DNA of 64,000 nucleotides from Cylicocyclus nassatus. Lineage: Eukaryota; Nematoda; Chromadorea; Rhabditida; Strongylidae. The notes below the pieces were generated by a model. The model saw nothing but the letters and a program-made list of their open reading frames with translations. It did no database searches and was not told the origin of the DNA. Shown here piece after piece: positions 13,201 to 28,200 of the stretch (position 1 is its first letter; every line of letters begins with the position of its first letter). Where the stretch lies: contig CATQJL010000001.1 of assembly GCA_958299035.1 (NCBI GenBank), forward strand, positions 47,618,444-47,682,443, given 5' to 3'. Position numbers and translations under genes: made by a program.

Positions 13201-16200
13201 AAAGCTCTAAATCTACGTTTGTACCTAAAGGTCTATAGTATATATTTACTTATGTGGGAACAACCCAGCATAGCTTTGGTAAAATTACGAGAATTTTTTT
13301 TGATATATATGAAAAAAATCAGCATAGGTGTACAGGTTGTCCCTGAAAAAATGTGAACACTGATAATAACTCTCTTGCTTCGATGTCTCCCTCCGATCTT
13401 TAGATACCATTCTGTAAAGCGAGGTTCAACTTAGATTTATAGTATGAAGCGAGAGTCCGACCTCTTTACGCCACTGTAGGATTACGGTATGAACTTTCAC
13501 ACACAGCAGCATTGTGAACTAGGTCGTTTGATAAACAAATTCCAAAAATTTTGGAAATTCATGTAGCAGAATTTTTAACGCATTCTAGTTTCAGCAGTTT
13601 TTACCACCATTCTGACTATTTCTGGAGCTTGTAATCACATTTTTAAAGAACATTGGAAAGGCAGATGTTACTGTTTTCCTGAAATAACTTATAAAGAAAG
13701 CATAGGTGGTGTGAGAATTGACCTGTAATCAGCTACTTCAATTAGCATAGTATAGAAATTTTTAGCTTGTCTGGTTTCCTTTCCGGGGCGAAATGTGACT
13801 CTTATGGCTTAAAACCCTCTTCAAAGTTCCTACCGTAATCTTGCAGTAACGAAGGGAGATCCGAGCTTTGCTCCATACTGTAAATTTAAAAGGGGAAGCG
13901 TGTTTAGTCGAAGTGGCCTTTCCAGAGACCCACACTGCTTCGAAGAGCATTAAGCGGTAATTCCAAATCTGCCTTCCAAATCTGCCAAGCGCCTCTGGAC
14001 GCCGAGATATGAGCGTTTCTCAGGTCAAAAAATTGAACGCAAAACTGGAGCAAAAACGTTCCAGAAAGCGATCATAACTCAACATGCAGAGGCGCTTGGC
14101 AAATCTGGATGGCAGATTTGGAATAACCGTGCAATACTCTCCAAAGCAGTATGGGTATCATCCGGGCCATTTCGACTGTGCACGCTTCCCTTGTAAGCTG
14201 GAGCGAGCTCTACAGAATGGTACCTAAAATCGGCGAAAGACATCGAAGCAAGTTATTAACGATCAAACAGTGTGCACATTTTGGGACACCCTGTGTAAAA
14301 ATTATTATAGTTTTTGACTTCAAACCTCACGTATCGTTCATTCGTTGACCGTACGGACTGCCGACCGCGTGGCGACTGCGACGCGTGCCTTCTAAACTTG
14401 CGAAAAAGTGACAAGTTGGACCGTGGCTTAAGATGAGAAGAATTCTTTGTTTCTTTTCTACATTATAAAGATGAGAAGAATCGTCTGTTTTCTTTCTATT
14501 CATCTTTTCTACGAAAACATCATGCACGCGCAGCGGTCGCCGCGCGGTCAGCAGTCGTTACGGTCAACGAATAAACGATACATCAAAGCCGGTGCTTCCT
14601 TTGCTCTATCGAATGGTATCACGAAACCTAATTATGGATTAAAAAGTGTATGAGTTACTGGTGAAATGTCCAACACTTATTAAACAACTTTGCGAGATTT
14701 ACCAATCTGTAGGCTGAAGGTTGGGCCAGTTGGGCCAGACTTGTGAGGTAGCATTAATTTGAGAGGAAACCTTATCTAACGCCGTAGAAAAATAGTTTTG
14801 CAAAGTCGTTAAAGATCCCCTGAAACAACTCTGGCCACAGAGCAGACTGGAACGTCACTCCCTCCCATTTGTTCCATTAGAAATTCTTCCAAATTAGATT
14901 TAATTTGCATTCAGGATGACGGAACCTCGGAAGCTAAGCCAGTGCCAGCCACAACAACCCATTATTCCTTCGAAATGAAAAGCGGAAAAGTGAGTGAATT
15001 TTTTCTAATTTATTATTACTACCGTCTACCAACTTTATTTGCCACAGGTCGACTGCTCGGTAGCAGCTGCGAATGAACGTAACAATGTGGGGGAGTACAC
15101 GGCGAAGGTATCCATTGATAGTAGCGGTCAGTGTTTTCAAGCTAAAACAACAGATTTAGGAATTTGAATCTTCATAAAGGGAATCATAACCTTAAAAATG
15201 AACTGATTAGCGGCAGTAAGCATGTGGAGGGGGGGGGGGGAGGGAGGAGGGAGGGGGGGAGGGAGGTTAGGCCCACACCCTATAACATCGCTCAGATATA
15301 ACGCCAAGCGGGCTTCTCCAAGGCTTCGTTTGCGAGCATGGCTATAAGACCTTAGAACATTAAAAGCAGCGTCCAGGCAAATTTGGACATGTGGGGATCT
15401 CACGTGGACAGCAATTTTGGGGCTTTAACTAAGATACTTCAACCTGCAGCGCAAATGCTTATCAACGGCTGAGACGTATGCCTCCAAAGTGGACCTCGGA
15501 ATCGTATTGTTGGTCGACTGCATCGTGTGCATGCTTTTGCGCGAGGACCCACGCGAAATTGATGCGTCGCGCCATGATTACATGCGAAGACTCTGTGGTC
15601 CAGTTTGGAGGCGAATGTCTCATGCCGTCAAAACACCATCTGTGCTGCCGGTTGCGTTTATGTCTTAGTTAGGAGCCCAAAATTACTGTTCACGTGAGAT
15701 GCCCATATATCCAGTTTTACCTGGACGCTGCTTTCAACGTTTGATGTTTTGATGGTTTTATACCATGTTTAATCAATGAAAAGGAATAAAGGTTGAAAGA
15801 GTCCTATTCTTACGGAAAATCAAATACTACTTTCTAAATGAAACCCGAAATGACTTCAAGCTTTACGATATCTTTTGCAGCAACTCATTTATCCACAAAA
15901 AAAACCGAAAGTTTTCGTAAGTATTCAAACTTTTGGAGCCAAAAACTTCAAATGTGACTGAGGTCTCTTGTAGATTTTTCGGACGTCCAAAATATCCAGC
16001 CATGTAATATACTGCACTTTTAGTACAAGTGCATTCTACTCGTGCGAGTATTTCTACCGTTTTATTTGGTTTGAAATGAATTAGCTCTTTCTCTCAAAGC
16101 GGAAGAAGCGGCAAACATCTGGGGGCTTCTAGTACTGCGCTAACATTGGCCAACCATGCTTTTCAATCTTATCTTCTAATGCCTTCTACTTACAATATGC

Positions 16201-19200
16201 TATCACGCATTTTGAGAAAATTAGCCCACTCTCTTTATCTCGCGCTAAAACATTCTAATTAGCTGGCAGTAATTGCACTCTATGTGATCGTGCACGGTAA
16301 TTGATTGAGGCTTTCATCACTATATGTACGAAACCGTTGGGGGGGGGGGGGGATAATTTTCGAGTGAAAGTGCCTGGCATTATAATTTTTGAGATGCTTT
16401 CTAAAATTTTTGCGGGCTCATCACTTTTCAGAAGAAAGTAGCGCAGCCACACTCAAAAAATTTTTTTTAACACGGCTAACTTTAATCCAAAAAATTTTGA
16501 AAATCATTTTTCTTATGTGCAAGTCTAAACAAACCACTTGCTTATTATTAACCTATGTAGTAACGTTCAAAAATCCCCCCCCCCCTCCTCTCGGTCCGCC
16601 ATACAAAGTTCAACTTTGTGCAGTGATGCTGGATTTATTTACAGCGTCTTTTTTCAGAACTCAGACCGCTTGTTCGCTTATTCGCCATCGACTCTACAAA
16701 TGAGCTTATTGCCATAACCAACGTTACTCAGGATGAGCCTACTAAGCATCGAGTCGTCTCAAATGTAAGAACTATAGAAAAAGTAGTTCATGTAGTCATC
16801 GCTTGCAGACAATACGTGGCAACTTTTTTGATATTGGAAGTACTAACTGAAACTGCGTACTAGTGTTCAGTCGGCGCTAATAGATTATGGTCTGTTGAAG
16901 TTGAGAGTTAAATCTTTTGGGCACGCGTAGATCATGTCAACCGGCGCTCAATAACGCTAAGACATGAGTGTTATAAAAGAAGTTCGGGCACCTTGTTTTG
17001 CCTAGATGCTCGGTTTTATCACGGTGTTGAGCATTGTCTACAGAACTGGAGAATAGGCTGCATTTAGACTAAATTTATGCGTCATGCTCAGCATAAGGTA
17101 GCACTGAACACCGCGATACGAGCACATATTGTTAGAGGCGAGTGTCCTGCATAGAAGTAGTGGGGTCTAAACATTGTTTTGAAGGAAAAAGAGCTTGCGT
17201 TGTGGATCATTTATCAACGAGAATGACCTCTTTATACGTTCATCCCTTAGGAACAGGTTTTTCGGCTTGCAAAATTTATATACAAAAACTGTAGCTCTGT
17301 AAACTTGTTCGTTAGTAAGTATGTGGATCTCTTTTGTGGGTGAAGCGATGAGGCTAAAATTCGTTCCTCTATAAATAAGGCACGGCGCACAAGATAGGCT
17401 ACTTTTGCGACGATTTGTTGGACCCTTCAATCGATTTATTGATTTGTTTGCTTACATCCAGGGTTCACCAATCATTGTAGGATCATTTCCTTGTAGTCAT
17501 ATAAGTCAGGCGGCAAATTTCGTTTATTTCTTGGCGAAAAGGCCTCGGTGTTTCAAGTCAGCAAGGACGACATATTCTATCACAATTTCGTCGCAGATAT
17601 GGATAAGGGCGGTAAGTCTCAACGCGTTGAGATAAGTAGCCCAATTCCCGGCCGAGACCGGGGCACCATCTGTTTAAATATAACGATTGAATGTAGCGTA
17701 CCAGTTATTTGTTTATATAATGGAGCACACATGGGAGTACCGATATAAGAGTAGCATTGCATAAAATGTTTGGACATGTGTCGCGTTCCATCGCTGAAAT
17801 GACAGGTCATTCTCCTTCTTTAGATAGCGAGTAACCATTTACCGATTTCCTGTTTCCATACCCGAGCGCAAAATAAGGGATTTTACTGAGGCTTTTTCTA
17901 CCAGCTTAACCTATGGCAGGCGAATGGTCTGCACCGTTGGGGGAACGGGACGATAGAGCCTTGAGAAGAGCCCACCAACTGTCTCAAACAACTCCCCCAT
18001 GCAAAGAGAGAGTCTGGAACCTCTCTAGACCGGATGTAAAAGGTGCAAATGAAGCTGAAAAATCATTAAAAATGCTTGAAAGAGAAAGTTATGGAAGTCC
18101 AAAGGTGCACACCTAAGATACATAAACGAACGCACCTGCAGCACAAATGTATTTTTCAGTAAAAAGCAAGTACTCAGGCACAGCTGATTTTTAGTCTTTC
18201 CAGAACATCTAGAGCTGCTGAATACTCCAGAAATGCTAAGTTTTCGCAAGAAGTTATACTAATTGAGGGAAGGCTCAGCACCTTGTGGTGAAGTGAGTAC
18301 AAAGCAAGAGAGATGGATTTACAACCACACGGTATACCTATGGGTGACCACCCATACGATTTTCAGGCCGTGTATTACCATACTGCACGGACGAAAAACC
18401 AGTTGCCTTGTAGTTTATCGCAAGGCGCAATAGATGGAAGCAAGAAGTCAAATGGAGACAAATGTCTGTAGTTGAGGCTAAGCAACCCTAAAGCAGAATG
18501 TCTGGAAGGTTAAGATGGTAGTGCTTGCAGTTAGTCCAGTTTGGGAAAGCACCTATAAACAACCCGGTGAATGTTTTTTCTTCTTTTTTTGTCTCTTAGT
18601 ATTTTTTTACAAGAAAAGGATCCTGAGTCGCAATGAAGAAACGGAATGGAATGCATATATTAGGACGGTAGAAAAATGAGACAAAATGAGACACTTAGAG
18701 AATAACAGCAGATTTCTCAAGAAAAAAAGCAATTTAACTTTTTAGCTTTGAAAGATATTATAGTATGTATATTTTTCTCTTTCGAATAAGATTAGGTTGT
18801 CCCGAAAATTCTGTCGTTTCATTTTTGAAAATTTGCAGTATTTTGCTGTCCCATCGGATTTGCTTTTTTATCATCAAAAAGATGAAGACATCTCGGTGAG
18901 CTTCAACCTATATTTGCAGAGAAAAAATTGGAAAAAAACTACCACTTGAGCTTTGACCATTTTGAATTAGGTCGCCAAAATTTAGAACGCCGCAGAAAAA
19001 TTCGAAATTCTCAGTATAGTAGTAAGTTGTATGACTTACTCTTTACATCTGAAAAAATTGTGCTGTTTGTACGTTCCAATGAAAAGTTATGATTTTCGAG
19101 AAAGGAGGCAAATTAACCAATATTGGCGTTTTCTATCGTGAACGCAAAAATTATAACTTTTCACAGTAGGTTAAAAAACTTATGTGCTGGTAATTTCAAA

Positions 19201-22200
19201 TTTTTCTGCAACGTTCCAGATTTTCGGCGACCTTACTTAAAATGGTCAAAGCTTAAGTGGTCTTCTTTTTCCATTTTTATCTCTGCAATGAATGTTTTAT
19301 ATCATAGAAGCTCGACGGGACACCGCTACAAAAAGAATGACTTCTTCTTTCCAATAGAACGAAAAAGAAGCAAATTCGTCGAGATGGCATAAAGTTACGA
19401 ATTTTCAGAAATCAAACGACAGAACTTTCGGCACATACCTTTATACCTACATGAGGTCCATACCTCATGATTTTTATGCTTGCTGAAATACAAACTTAAT
19501 CACTTTGACAAACCGTAGACTTCGAGCAGTACCTGCGCAGGAGTGTGTATCATTACTTGTAACTGTCGATAACGTAGGCGCCGCTTGCGGCAGGTTGGTA
19601 CTAAATAGAATTCGGCCAGCATAAATCGCAATGCAAAGATTTTCATCCTCCTGAGGTTACAGACTGTTTTTGTATTAGTTTATAATACTTATTCAAAGTT
19701 TGACCAAACATGTACAGAAACCCTTTAGAAGATAAGAAAAACATACGTTACCAAGTGATCATTTCGTAGGAGTCATTTACATTCTATCGTAGATAAACGA
19801 CACTGCGACAGAGTTTGGAGAACTTTTAATCATAAGGGTTCGTTTTCAACATGACCCCTGAAAAGTTTTGAAAATCCTGCGATTTTCGAGGAAAGAAGGA
19901 AAGGAAATCAAGATTCTCGATACAATAAATAGGAGTCTTCAATGGGAACCTAGGATGCATAAATATGGATAAATACGTTTCCTGCCCCACTGTTCCCCGC
20001 GGGTTACTGTAACGCCGCGTCGCGGCCTATTCAGTCCACCCACAAGTAACGAGAGCCCCCCTCTGCGCAGTGAAAATTATAAGCTATCCCAGATACCAGT
20101 GGGCAATGTTTGAAGGTAGGAGTACCAAACTCAGATGGCTTGCTGGCCTCAACGCTGAAAGTCAGGAGATATGATTATTAGGAGCTTCGAAAAAAAGGAC
20201 ACGTGTTAATCACTTCTTTGCAAGCGAACGCATACTTTTTGGCTACCACCTTATACAGCTCTTTACGCTCTATCCATGTACAGCTTACCTCATTTTCAGT
20301 CTATCTTTGGAAAACATAGGTCATAACAAGATTTTTTGGTTCTTTATTGCGCTAAAAATCGCAGTTTTTCTAGTATTTTACTTTTTTCACCTGGAAACAA
20401 GGCGCATTCGCACATATTCAAAATATTTCTGAAAGAGCATTGAGAGCTCTTTCGAATGGTATGTCACTTGCTTTTTGACTTTACGGTATAGCAGCGCAAG
20501 ATTGAGAGATGTTTGAAATACCCTGCTTGAGTTTTTTACGGCGCCATATGTAGGATTGTGAGAGAGAGCGTTAAAGCGTTACCAGAATGATAGACGAAGG
20601 TTGCTCATGTAAGCAACGTTTGCGTTGCAGTCTGCCTGCTGTCGATCAGAATAAAAAAATGTCAGAATGTAATAAAAGTTAAGCTATCCCATTTTTTGCC
20701 GTTCACCCTAATAGTTAGATGCGTCTTGATGAGCTGATTCCAGGAATGATATCCACGAAAGTCCCCGCGAAATGGGCTTTTCGTGCGAATAAAATGGACT
20801 TAGTCCATGCGGTGCGATAAGATATCGCATCCGCGGCATTCCATTTCATTCAGTGTCAGAGCTCTTACAATTAGGTAGTGACTACTTTCTAACATGCTCA
20901 CTGTTCATGTAGAGATACATGTTTCAACATGTAACTCAACATAGACAAACGAGCAGGTTAGAAGCATATTTCAACATGTTCAAACTGTGTTTCTTGACAT
21001 GTTACCGCCTTTTAGCGTCCTCATTCGCTTCGCCTCGCTTTTATTCGACGCCAATCTACATGTAGCTCTCATCCACATTTCTGTTCTAAATTATATTATT
21101 TCATGAATTCTTCTTTGTTTTCATCTTCGGTCTTGACGGCACGGGCTGGACGTACATTGCGGGGACCACCCAGTCAAACCCTTTACCTGTGGCGGTCCGA
21201 AAGGGTGGGCTACGGAGGAGGGAGGGATTTTAAAAAATTGAAAATTAAATTTGGAATTGAAAATTTTTCAAAAGAATTGATTTGAAAGTTTGAAAGTTGA
21301 AATTGAAAAAAAATTTTCCCGTGCCCCTCACCGAACGAAATCCTACGACCGCCACTGCGTGATACTCGGTTTAATAAATCGTTCTCAAACGCCAATTCGC
21401 GCCTGCTCCGCAGTTTACGGCTAACTTTGGTCGACACTAGCTATAACTTCGCCAATTACTGCAGATTCCGAAATCTCATAGTCATTACCGAGTTTTCTTT
21501 GAGAAATTCGTGGTTATACAGTCTTTGTCAATCATGTATCGCTATTGTGTAGGGGCGTTTACACTCAAAATTCTTTAATCACGGAAACGCTAGCGCGTCC
21601 TCCCTAGCCACAAATTGCAATTAACTAGGTTGAATTACCGATGAGCTTGGAATTCTTGATTTATGAGCCTTTCTGAAACCTCACACAATCAAAAAAACGG
21701 ATTTTTCTACCAACGATGACCAACAATAGTTTTTGAATCTTTTTGTAATGCGAATTATATCGCCTTTATAATTTAGCTGTATAATAGGAATTCCCTACTG
21801 TATCTGTGCAAAACTTGGTCTTGTTTTGTAGCCTGTGAATTTTCTCATAATGTTTTATCGCCAAAAAATTAAAAAAGAGTCGTATCTAGGTCGCATGTAG
21901 GATTATCAAATCTAACGAAATTCATTTGCTGCAAGTTTTCTCTATTATGGCTTTTATATTGAGAATTCCTTTTCAGAACTTGTTACCGATCCTGCGTTCG
22001 ACCCCGCCCTTTTGATTTTTGACTAGTTTGAAAAGGGAAATTTTACCTCTGAGAGAATTTTTGAAACTCTTTTGAACGATTAGTGATGAGGTCATTGTTC
22101 TTTTTGCTTGTTTTGCTGTTTTTCTGTCGACATAGTGGAATTTTTTCGAATGTTGATTTGCCTTTGTATGTATTCCAAAATGCTCTCTTCTCAATGCTTG

Positions 22201-25200
22201 CGAGCTTCCTTCCTCTTCCGACTTTTAGGTGCAGCTATCGATTTTGGCTTTCCTAAAATTTTCTAATCCCAGGAAATTTTACATACAAATATGCACTGCA
22301 GAATAATTTTCGGTTGGGATATTATTTACAACATCAGTACGTTTCTACTCAGATTTTTTTGTGAATGATCCTCCGAGTACAACTCAATCTCACCAATTTT
22401 CGTTTCTTCTCTTTTTTCTGCAAGATTAGTTTCCGATAGGAGTGCTTACCCAGTTATTGTTTGGAAATATCTAACGTGAAATGAATTCTTGCTACTTGCA
22501 GATTTTTTGCAAATAGTGTAAAAAATTTCATTTTCTTAGGTAAAGACACGATGATTTATGAATACTCATAAAATTAGCGTTTTAGAAAATTTAGAAGTCT
22601 TTTTCTTCAAAAGTTCCTCCCGAAAAGGCTTTATCCCTCCCTAAATGTTGTGTGACTGTTTTCACAATCCCTTGACAAATTATTTTTCAATGTTCTTAAT
22701 TGAACTTGATTTTTCGAACCCTCAGATGTCGAAAGAGTATCTTTGACTTTTTAGTGTCTTGATCTTATCATAGTATCAATCTGGCGAACTCTCGAGACTC
22801 TTTGAAGCGAGCTTTCCCTTTTAGTTTTTCGTTTTTTCCAAAAGCTACCAAATTTCATATTAAATTCAAGGGGCTATAACGAGAGAACCTCTGATTTTGG
22901 ATTTTTTTCTTAATCAATTTGCCCTTCCTTTTTTCAAACAGATTTCTTTATACATTGCAACTTCAATTTTACTCGCCTAGGTAAAAAATTATAAACGGTG
23001 AACAAAGAGGTTTGATATTTTTTCAAAAATAATCTCAGGAGGATCTGCTGAGAACGATTTTTGTAGAAGCTCGCAGTTTTTTTTCTTCAAAAAACTCAAA
23101 GTGGAGTAATTATCGAACTCAAATTTTCACACGATCACTTTTATCAATAGCAGTATTCCGAACAAATGCAGGGATTTTCAAGTCAATTGCACACTTTTTT
23201 AGCCCATATAAGTAAATTTTGAAAATTTCGAGGCCCATTATGTGGGAAGTACGGAGGGCTATCTTAAGTAAGCAAATGTTCAAGTCTCTCTGCGATTAAA
23301 AATGTCAAACACGAAATAGTTTTACTACAAAAAACATGCTCATTTAAAAAAAGCATCAACAGAGGAAATAAAACTGAAAAGTAATGAACTAAACTAATCA
23401 AGTAAAATAATGTTCTACAATACTGTTTATAGTATCGGTACCGGTGCGAAGATCATTTTCTGGACCTTCGTCTATGTCGTCTTCCCAGTCTAACTGAAGA
23501 CCTTCGTCTTCGTATGGCGGTGGCTCTCTCATTGCAATAGCGGCATTTCTTACAATTAGACAAATCGCCGTAGCGATAAGTCTGGATGCCCTTTGTGGTG
23601 CATATCTTAATAGTTTTTTATATCTCTATCTCGGTGAAAAGTTTTCGTTTACTAAGCCCGGCCTGAAGCGCATGAAATTGCCGCTTTAATTGTCCGAAAG
23701 CCTGTTCTACATGGGCTCGAAAGCGACAAATCGCTTTGTTATATGACCTCTCTGTGTGAGACTTTGACATTTTCTAATTCTTTATGGAACTTGACTTACG
23801 CGCAGGAGTCAGAGTTCTTCTATTAATCATTTTTATAAGAAAAGTCTCCGCTCTGTAGGCGGAGTCTCCTACGATTCTGCCCCTCACTTCTCCTCTTTGA
23901 AACTTTTGATATCTACAAGAAATCAGCAAGCGATAGTAAATTTTTATATGTTACATACAGTTCCGATTCTCTCCAAACCCGGCTATCATGGGTTCTTCCC
24001 GGCCATCGTGCTGAAAACCATAAAAAGCGGTAACAATCTACGATCGCGGCTAGATTAATGCTCGCAAACCCTTTTCTAAATTATGGATATTTACATTACT
24101 TCCAGCTAGGTCATGGGTTTACCTGTTGATATAGGAATATGAATCGGTGCCGGGTTTGGGAATGCCGCATGGGTACCGTCTATGGCACCCACGATACCAG
24201 GCAGTCCTGTCTCAATCAAAACACGATTTTCCATCGCCAGACGGGATGACGTATCGTGCCAAGAGACAAAAGTGCGGCTGTTATAGTGGAACCAGTCAGA
24301 TACTCTGGCAACGATGCGAGATATCGTTGACTGGGACACCCCAAAAGAGTCACCAGCTTGAATTTGAAATGACCTGCTTGCGAGCACCCTTATAGTAATT
24401 GCTAGCTGTTGCGCAGTCGTCAGCGGGCATGCCCTGCAAACAGATCTCTCTGAAAAGAGAATCAGACGTTTTTCGATTCACCTTCGCGTATCTCTAGAGA
24501 GACTAGCTTCCATTTTCTCGACGACCGAGAAGAATCCCGCTCGTGTAAAACGGTATCTTCTTCTGAATTGTTCGTCGTCAAATACGTCGAAGGGGCATGC
24601 CCGTTCGCGATAGACGCGGGGAATAGGTTCCGCGTCGTCTACCAATTCTTCAATAGATTCACGCACAATGAGATCCATAATTCTATAATATTCCTTCTCA
24701 TCTTCCGAGTCACGGAAAAATTTTACATATGTTCATGCGCAACTCACAGCAAGAATTCGTTTCTGTTCTGTACGGGTTAGCAGACACAGAGCAGACAATT
24801 TATGAAACTCATTGTATGTAACGCCTTTATTAATGAAACAAATTACTGGTTATTTCATGTGCATTTCCATGAAAGTGAAGTTGATTCTTCTGACTGATAG
24901 TAAAAGGAAAGGTCATTTTTGATAGAAAGCCGGCAATCTGAATTCCAACAGAACAGAGAAAATCTTAAGGGGGTACGATTGTACAGCGGGGAGCGTAAAA
25001 CTTAGAAAGAACCGGAACAAGTTCAAATCTTGTTATGAGCATTTTGCAGGTGGGGTAAGTGTGGTCATCCCTCTAAAAGAATGTTCGGCAGACATTGAAT
25101 GTTTCAAGCACAGCGTGCCAATCTGATATGACCTTTATATATATCTTGTTGCCAACGAATGCGAATTGACATCCCTCGCATGTAAGAGTTTATTCACGAA

Positions 25201-28200
25201 GTGTGGATAAAAGGTTAGAGGAAAAAAAGTGCAGTCTCGAAACCTTAGGAAAAATTTGAGGTTTCTGGGTTCCTGATGGTTTTGATAGCGAAGTATGGTT
25301 TTTTGAAATGATAAAAGACGTGTTATGTTTGTGAGAATTTGCTTAGTCTCCTTCAGTTTTGAGGAGGAAAAAATGTGACCTTTTAGAGTTAGGTATACTT
25401 TTGACAAATCCGCTAGCTAGGGCTTTGCCTCAATAGGTTTTTGAGATAGAAGGAAATTTCTGTTTCTTGTTGATGCAGAATGGTGGAAACAAACTAAGCT
25501 GAAATGAGCATTATGCAGACATATTCATTGAAACTTGCTGAAAATTTGCTCTCACTTTGATTGATTCAAAATGTGGCCTGTAGATTTTTATGAACTGAAT
25601 CAATAGGAGGTTATGATTTAGTCAGCTAAACCAAATTAAATTATCTTAAGCATTTTTAGGAGAAGAAGCTTCTCCTTTTCATCCAACCATCTGATTGAAT
25701 ACTTTTTATGATTTTTAGGTGGATATTCTGAGAGATTCCTAAGCCTTTGCATTTGGTAGTGAATTTGCGGTCACAAGGAATATTTCCTCTGATTTTCAGA
25801 CCATTACAGGGCTGTTTGAAAAAAACCACTTTTTTGGGCTCCACAAAAGACGTGAAACTTTCTCCACTCATATATTACCTTAAAATAGGCCAAGGAACAC
25901 ATTCTCAAAAAATCGCAATTGAAAATATGCAAAAAGGTCAAAAATGGACATAGTCCCAGCTCACCTTGCTGCTGGGAGTAAAATGGGCTTTCAAGTCCAT
26001 TTAAAATGGAGGTAAATCCCATTTTGCCCCATTCTAAATGGACTTTTGACGTCATCATTTCGCAAGCGAGAGCTCAAGTAGGGTTGAATCATTTTCATTT
26101 CACCGCTTTGCCTCGTGGTTGCGATGGGATGAAAATTTTTGGATAGCGCGAGCGAAAGTAGATTCCGACCACTCTTCACCGCGAACGAATAAAATGGGGC
26201 TTGAAAGTCCATTTTCCTCCATTATGGACTTTCGTGGATATCATTCCAGAACTACTTTCTATCCGCTGTTGGATTTTACGGAAGAAGTTATAAGCGGCTG
26301 AAGGTGTGAAGTCATTAGACCTTAATGCATGATGTGCATTAAGTTTTTAAATCAGTTTTAAGGTGCATAAGTGGCAAGACGTTGAGTGTGCTGACTACAA
26401 GCAATGCACTTGTTAACCAGAAGCGTATATAAGTGCTTTTGAACCACTGATTCTCAACAAGGTGCCGTGTACATTTGTCATGTTTTGACCATTGAACACT
26501 CATACTTCTTCTAGGGAACTCCGCAGCAAGTGAAACGTTGAATTTGTATGGAGCGCGCAGCCAATGTGAAGCGCGGGGAAAACTTAAAGCTAAAAGTGCA
26601 AGTTATTAGCCATGGGCGAGAGGTGAAGCTTCAAAGGGTCGAAGCTGGAGATGCTCGGCTCTGGAGGTCGGCCTCCTCTCCCCTGTGGCTGCGCGCTTCA
26701 CATTTGGATTCAGCTCGACAAGACGCATCCAGTGATATGCATTCTGTTCCAGATCGCCATTACCGTTTGGGATCCCTCCCTGAGTAGAAAAAAAGTCCAC
26801 ACAAGTGAAGCATGCTGCAAATGCAGCAGTGCTTAAGTTAATATAGCTAAAAAGAGCATTATCTTTACTGTTGATACGTAGGGCCGCATGCACTAACATC
26901 CCTGCGGCGAGGGCAGCGGCGTCCCCAATGATGAAAAACCCGCAACGGCGTCCGCGCGCGGTCCCTTCATAATGGGGGACGCCGCTCCCCTCGCCGCAAA
27001 AATGTTAGTGCATACGGGCCTTATAATAGTTTGACGAAAAGGTATTGCTACTTGGCCGTTAACTCATCATAAGGCACGTATGCACGTACATCCCCTCTGG
27101 GGAGGGGAGGGGATCTGAGAGAGGATGCGTCATATCTCGCTACTCTAGGTATTTTTTTCTTCCTTCTCTATCTTGCTTATCAAGATTCTCATACCCTAAT
27201 ACCTGCGTGTAATTGATGGAAGGCGGGTACTGGCGTAGTTGATTAGATTTTTACTATTTTGCTTGATCCCCAGGGAATTCCCTGGAGATCACCTCTCAAT
27301 TTCAATGCCATTTATCTCGCTGAAAACTCAATGAAACGTTGTAAAATTGTACTGTGGATATACTACGGCGCTGCTGAAGAAATTTACAGTAGAAAAAAGT
27401 GAAATCCCAAAATATCGAAATCTTCTGTAATCTCTAGCTCGCGAGCCAGGGATCATCGAAAACTCCACATTCTTCACATTCCATTTCTCCTGTCGAAAAT
27501 AGCTTAGCAGTGGCGTAGTATATCCTCAGTACAATTTTACATCTTTCATTGACTTCTCAGGAACATAAATCACTTTCGAAATGAGAGGTGATCCCCAGGG
27601 CATCCCCTGGTGATCACACAAAATGGCAAAAAACCAATCTTGTATGGAAGCAACCTGGCATCTTATGCGCAGGTATAAATGTTTGAAAAACTTTATAAGC
27701 AAGACAGAGAAAGAAGAAATAATATGTAGGGTAGAGAGATATGAGGCATCCCCTCTCAGATCCCCTCCCCTCCCTAGCGGTGATGTACGTGCATACGGGC
27801 TTAAGAAAAAAGTGCAAGTTGCTTGTCGACTAGAACGTCTAGATCGCCGGATTTGAAATCATCCATATAAATGCCCCAGGAAAATTTCCTAGATGCATCA
27901 CTTGTGTTGAATGAGTTTACTTGCGGATTTCACCGTTTAGACCATTGGAGTACTTTTTTGTCTAGTATGTGTAATATTACAATGGTAACAAAGTTTTCGG
28001 ACAATGCATGACAAAGTTTTTGTTTCGATGTGAGTGGCATGTGGAGCAAGTGCATACCTTTGGATAGAGGAAAGCAAACTCTACAAGATGACGATAAGCA
28101 CGAGCATTAGCAAAGCCCCTCTGAAAATGCAAGGAAAAATTGAAAGCGTATGATTTTGACTCAAGCTAGTTTTCCAACTTCCATAAAGGTAATAACACTT

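Larger units (their letters stand above)
12712..14914 (+). other. 2.2 kb rol-3 intron with palindrome and MITE
   Basis: Phase 0 on both sides. It contains the palindrome at 13331-14297 and a MITE at 14331-14581. The TTCGATGGAAGCAAAGCAAGC word at about 12859 and TTTGCTCTATCGAATGG at about 14601 are inverted copies of the sub-terminal motif of P1 and P6, so an outer decayed palindrome (about 12830-14640) may enclose both. Confidence 0.7.
15127..16657 (+). other. 1.5 kb rol-3 intron with G-rich tract and MITE
   Basis: Holds a 38-nt G-rich tract (15229-15266), the MITE 15357-15741, a 14-nt G run (16339-16352) and an 11-nt C run (16575-16585). The rest shows no feature I can name. Confidence 0.65.
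20719..26328. repeat. Older repeat interrupted by the Harbinger element
   Basis: Left of the insertion, GCGTCTTGATGAGCTGATTCC matches the arm of the palindrome at 52578-53165. Right of it (26250-26328), AACTACTTTCTATC, then AGTTATAAGCGGC and GTGAAGTCATTAG, match the continuation of the same arm. Only one arm is present here. It provides the empty-site comparison for the Harbinger insertion. Confidence 0.75.
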
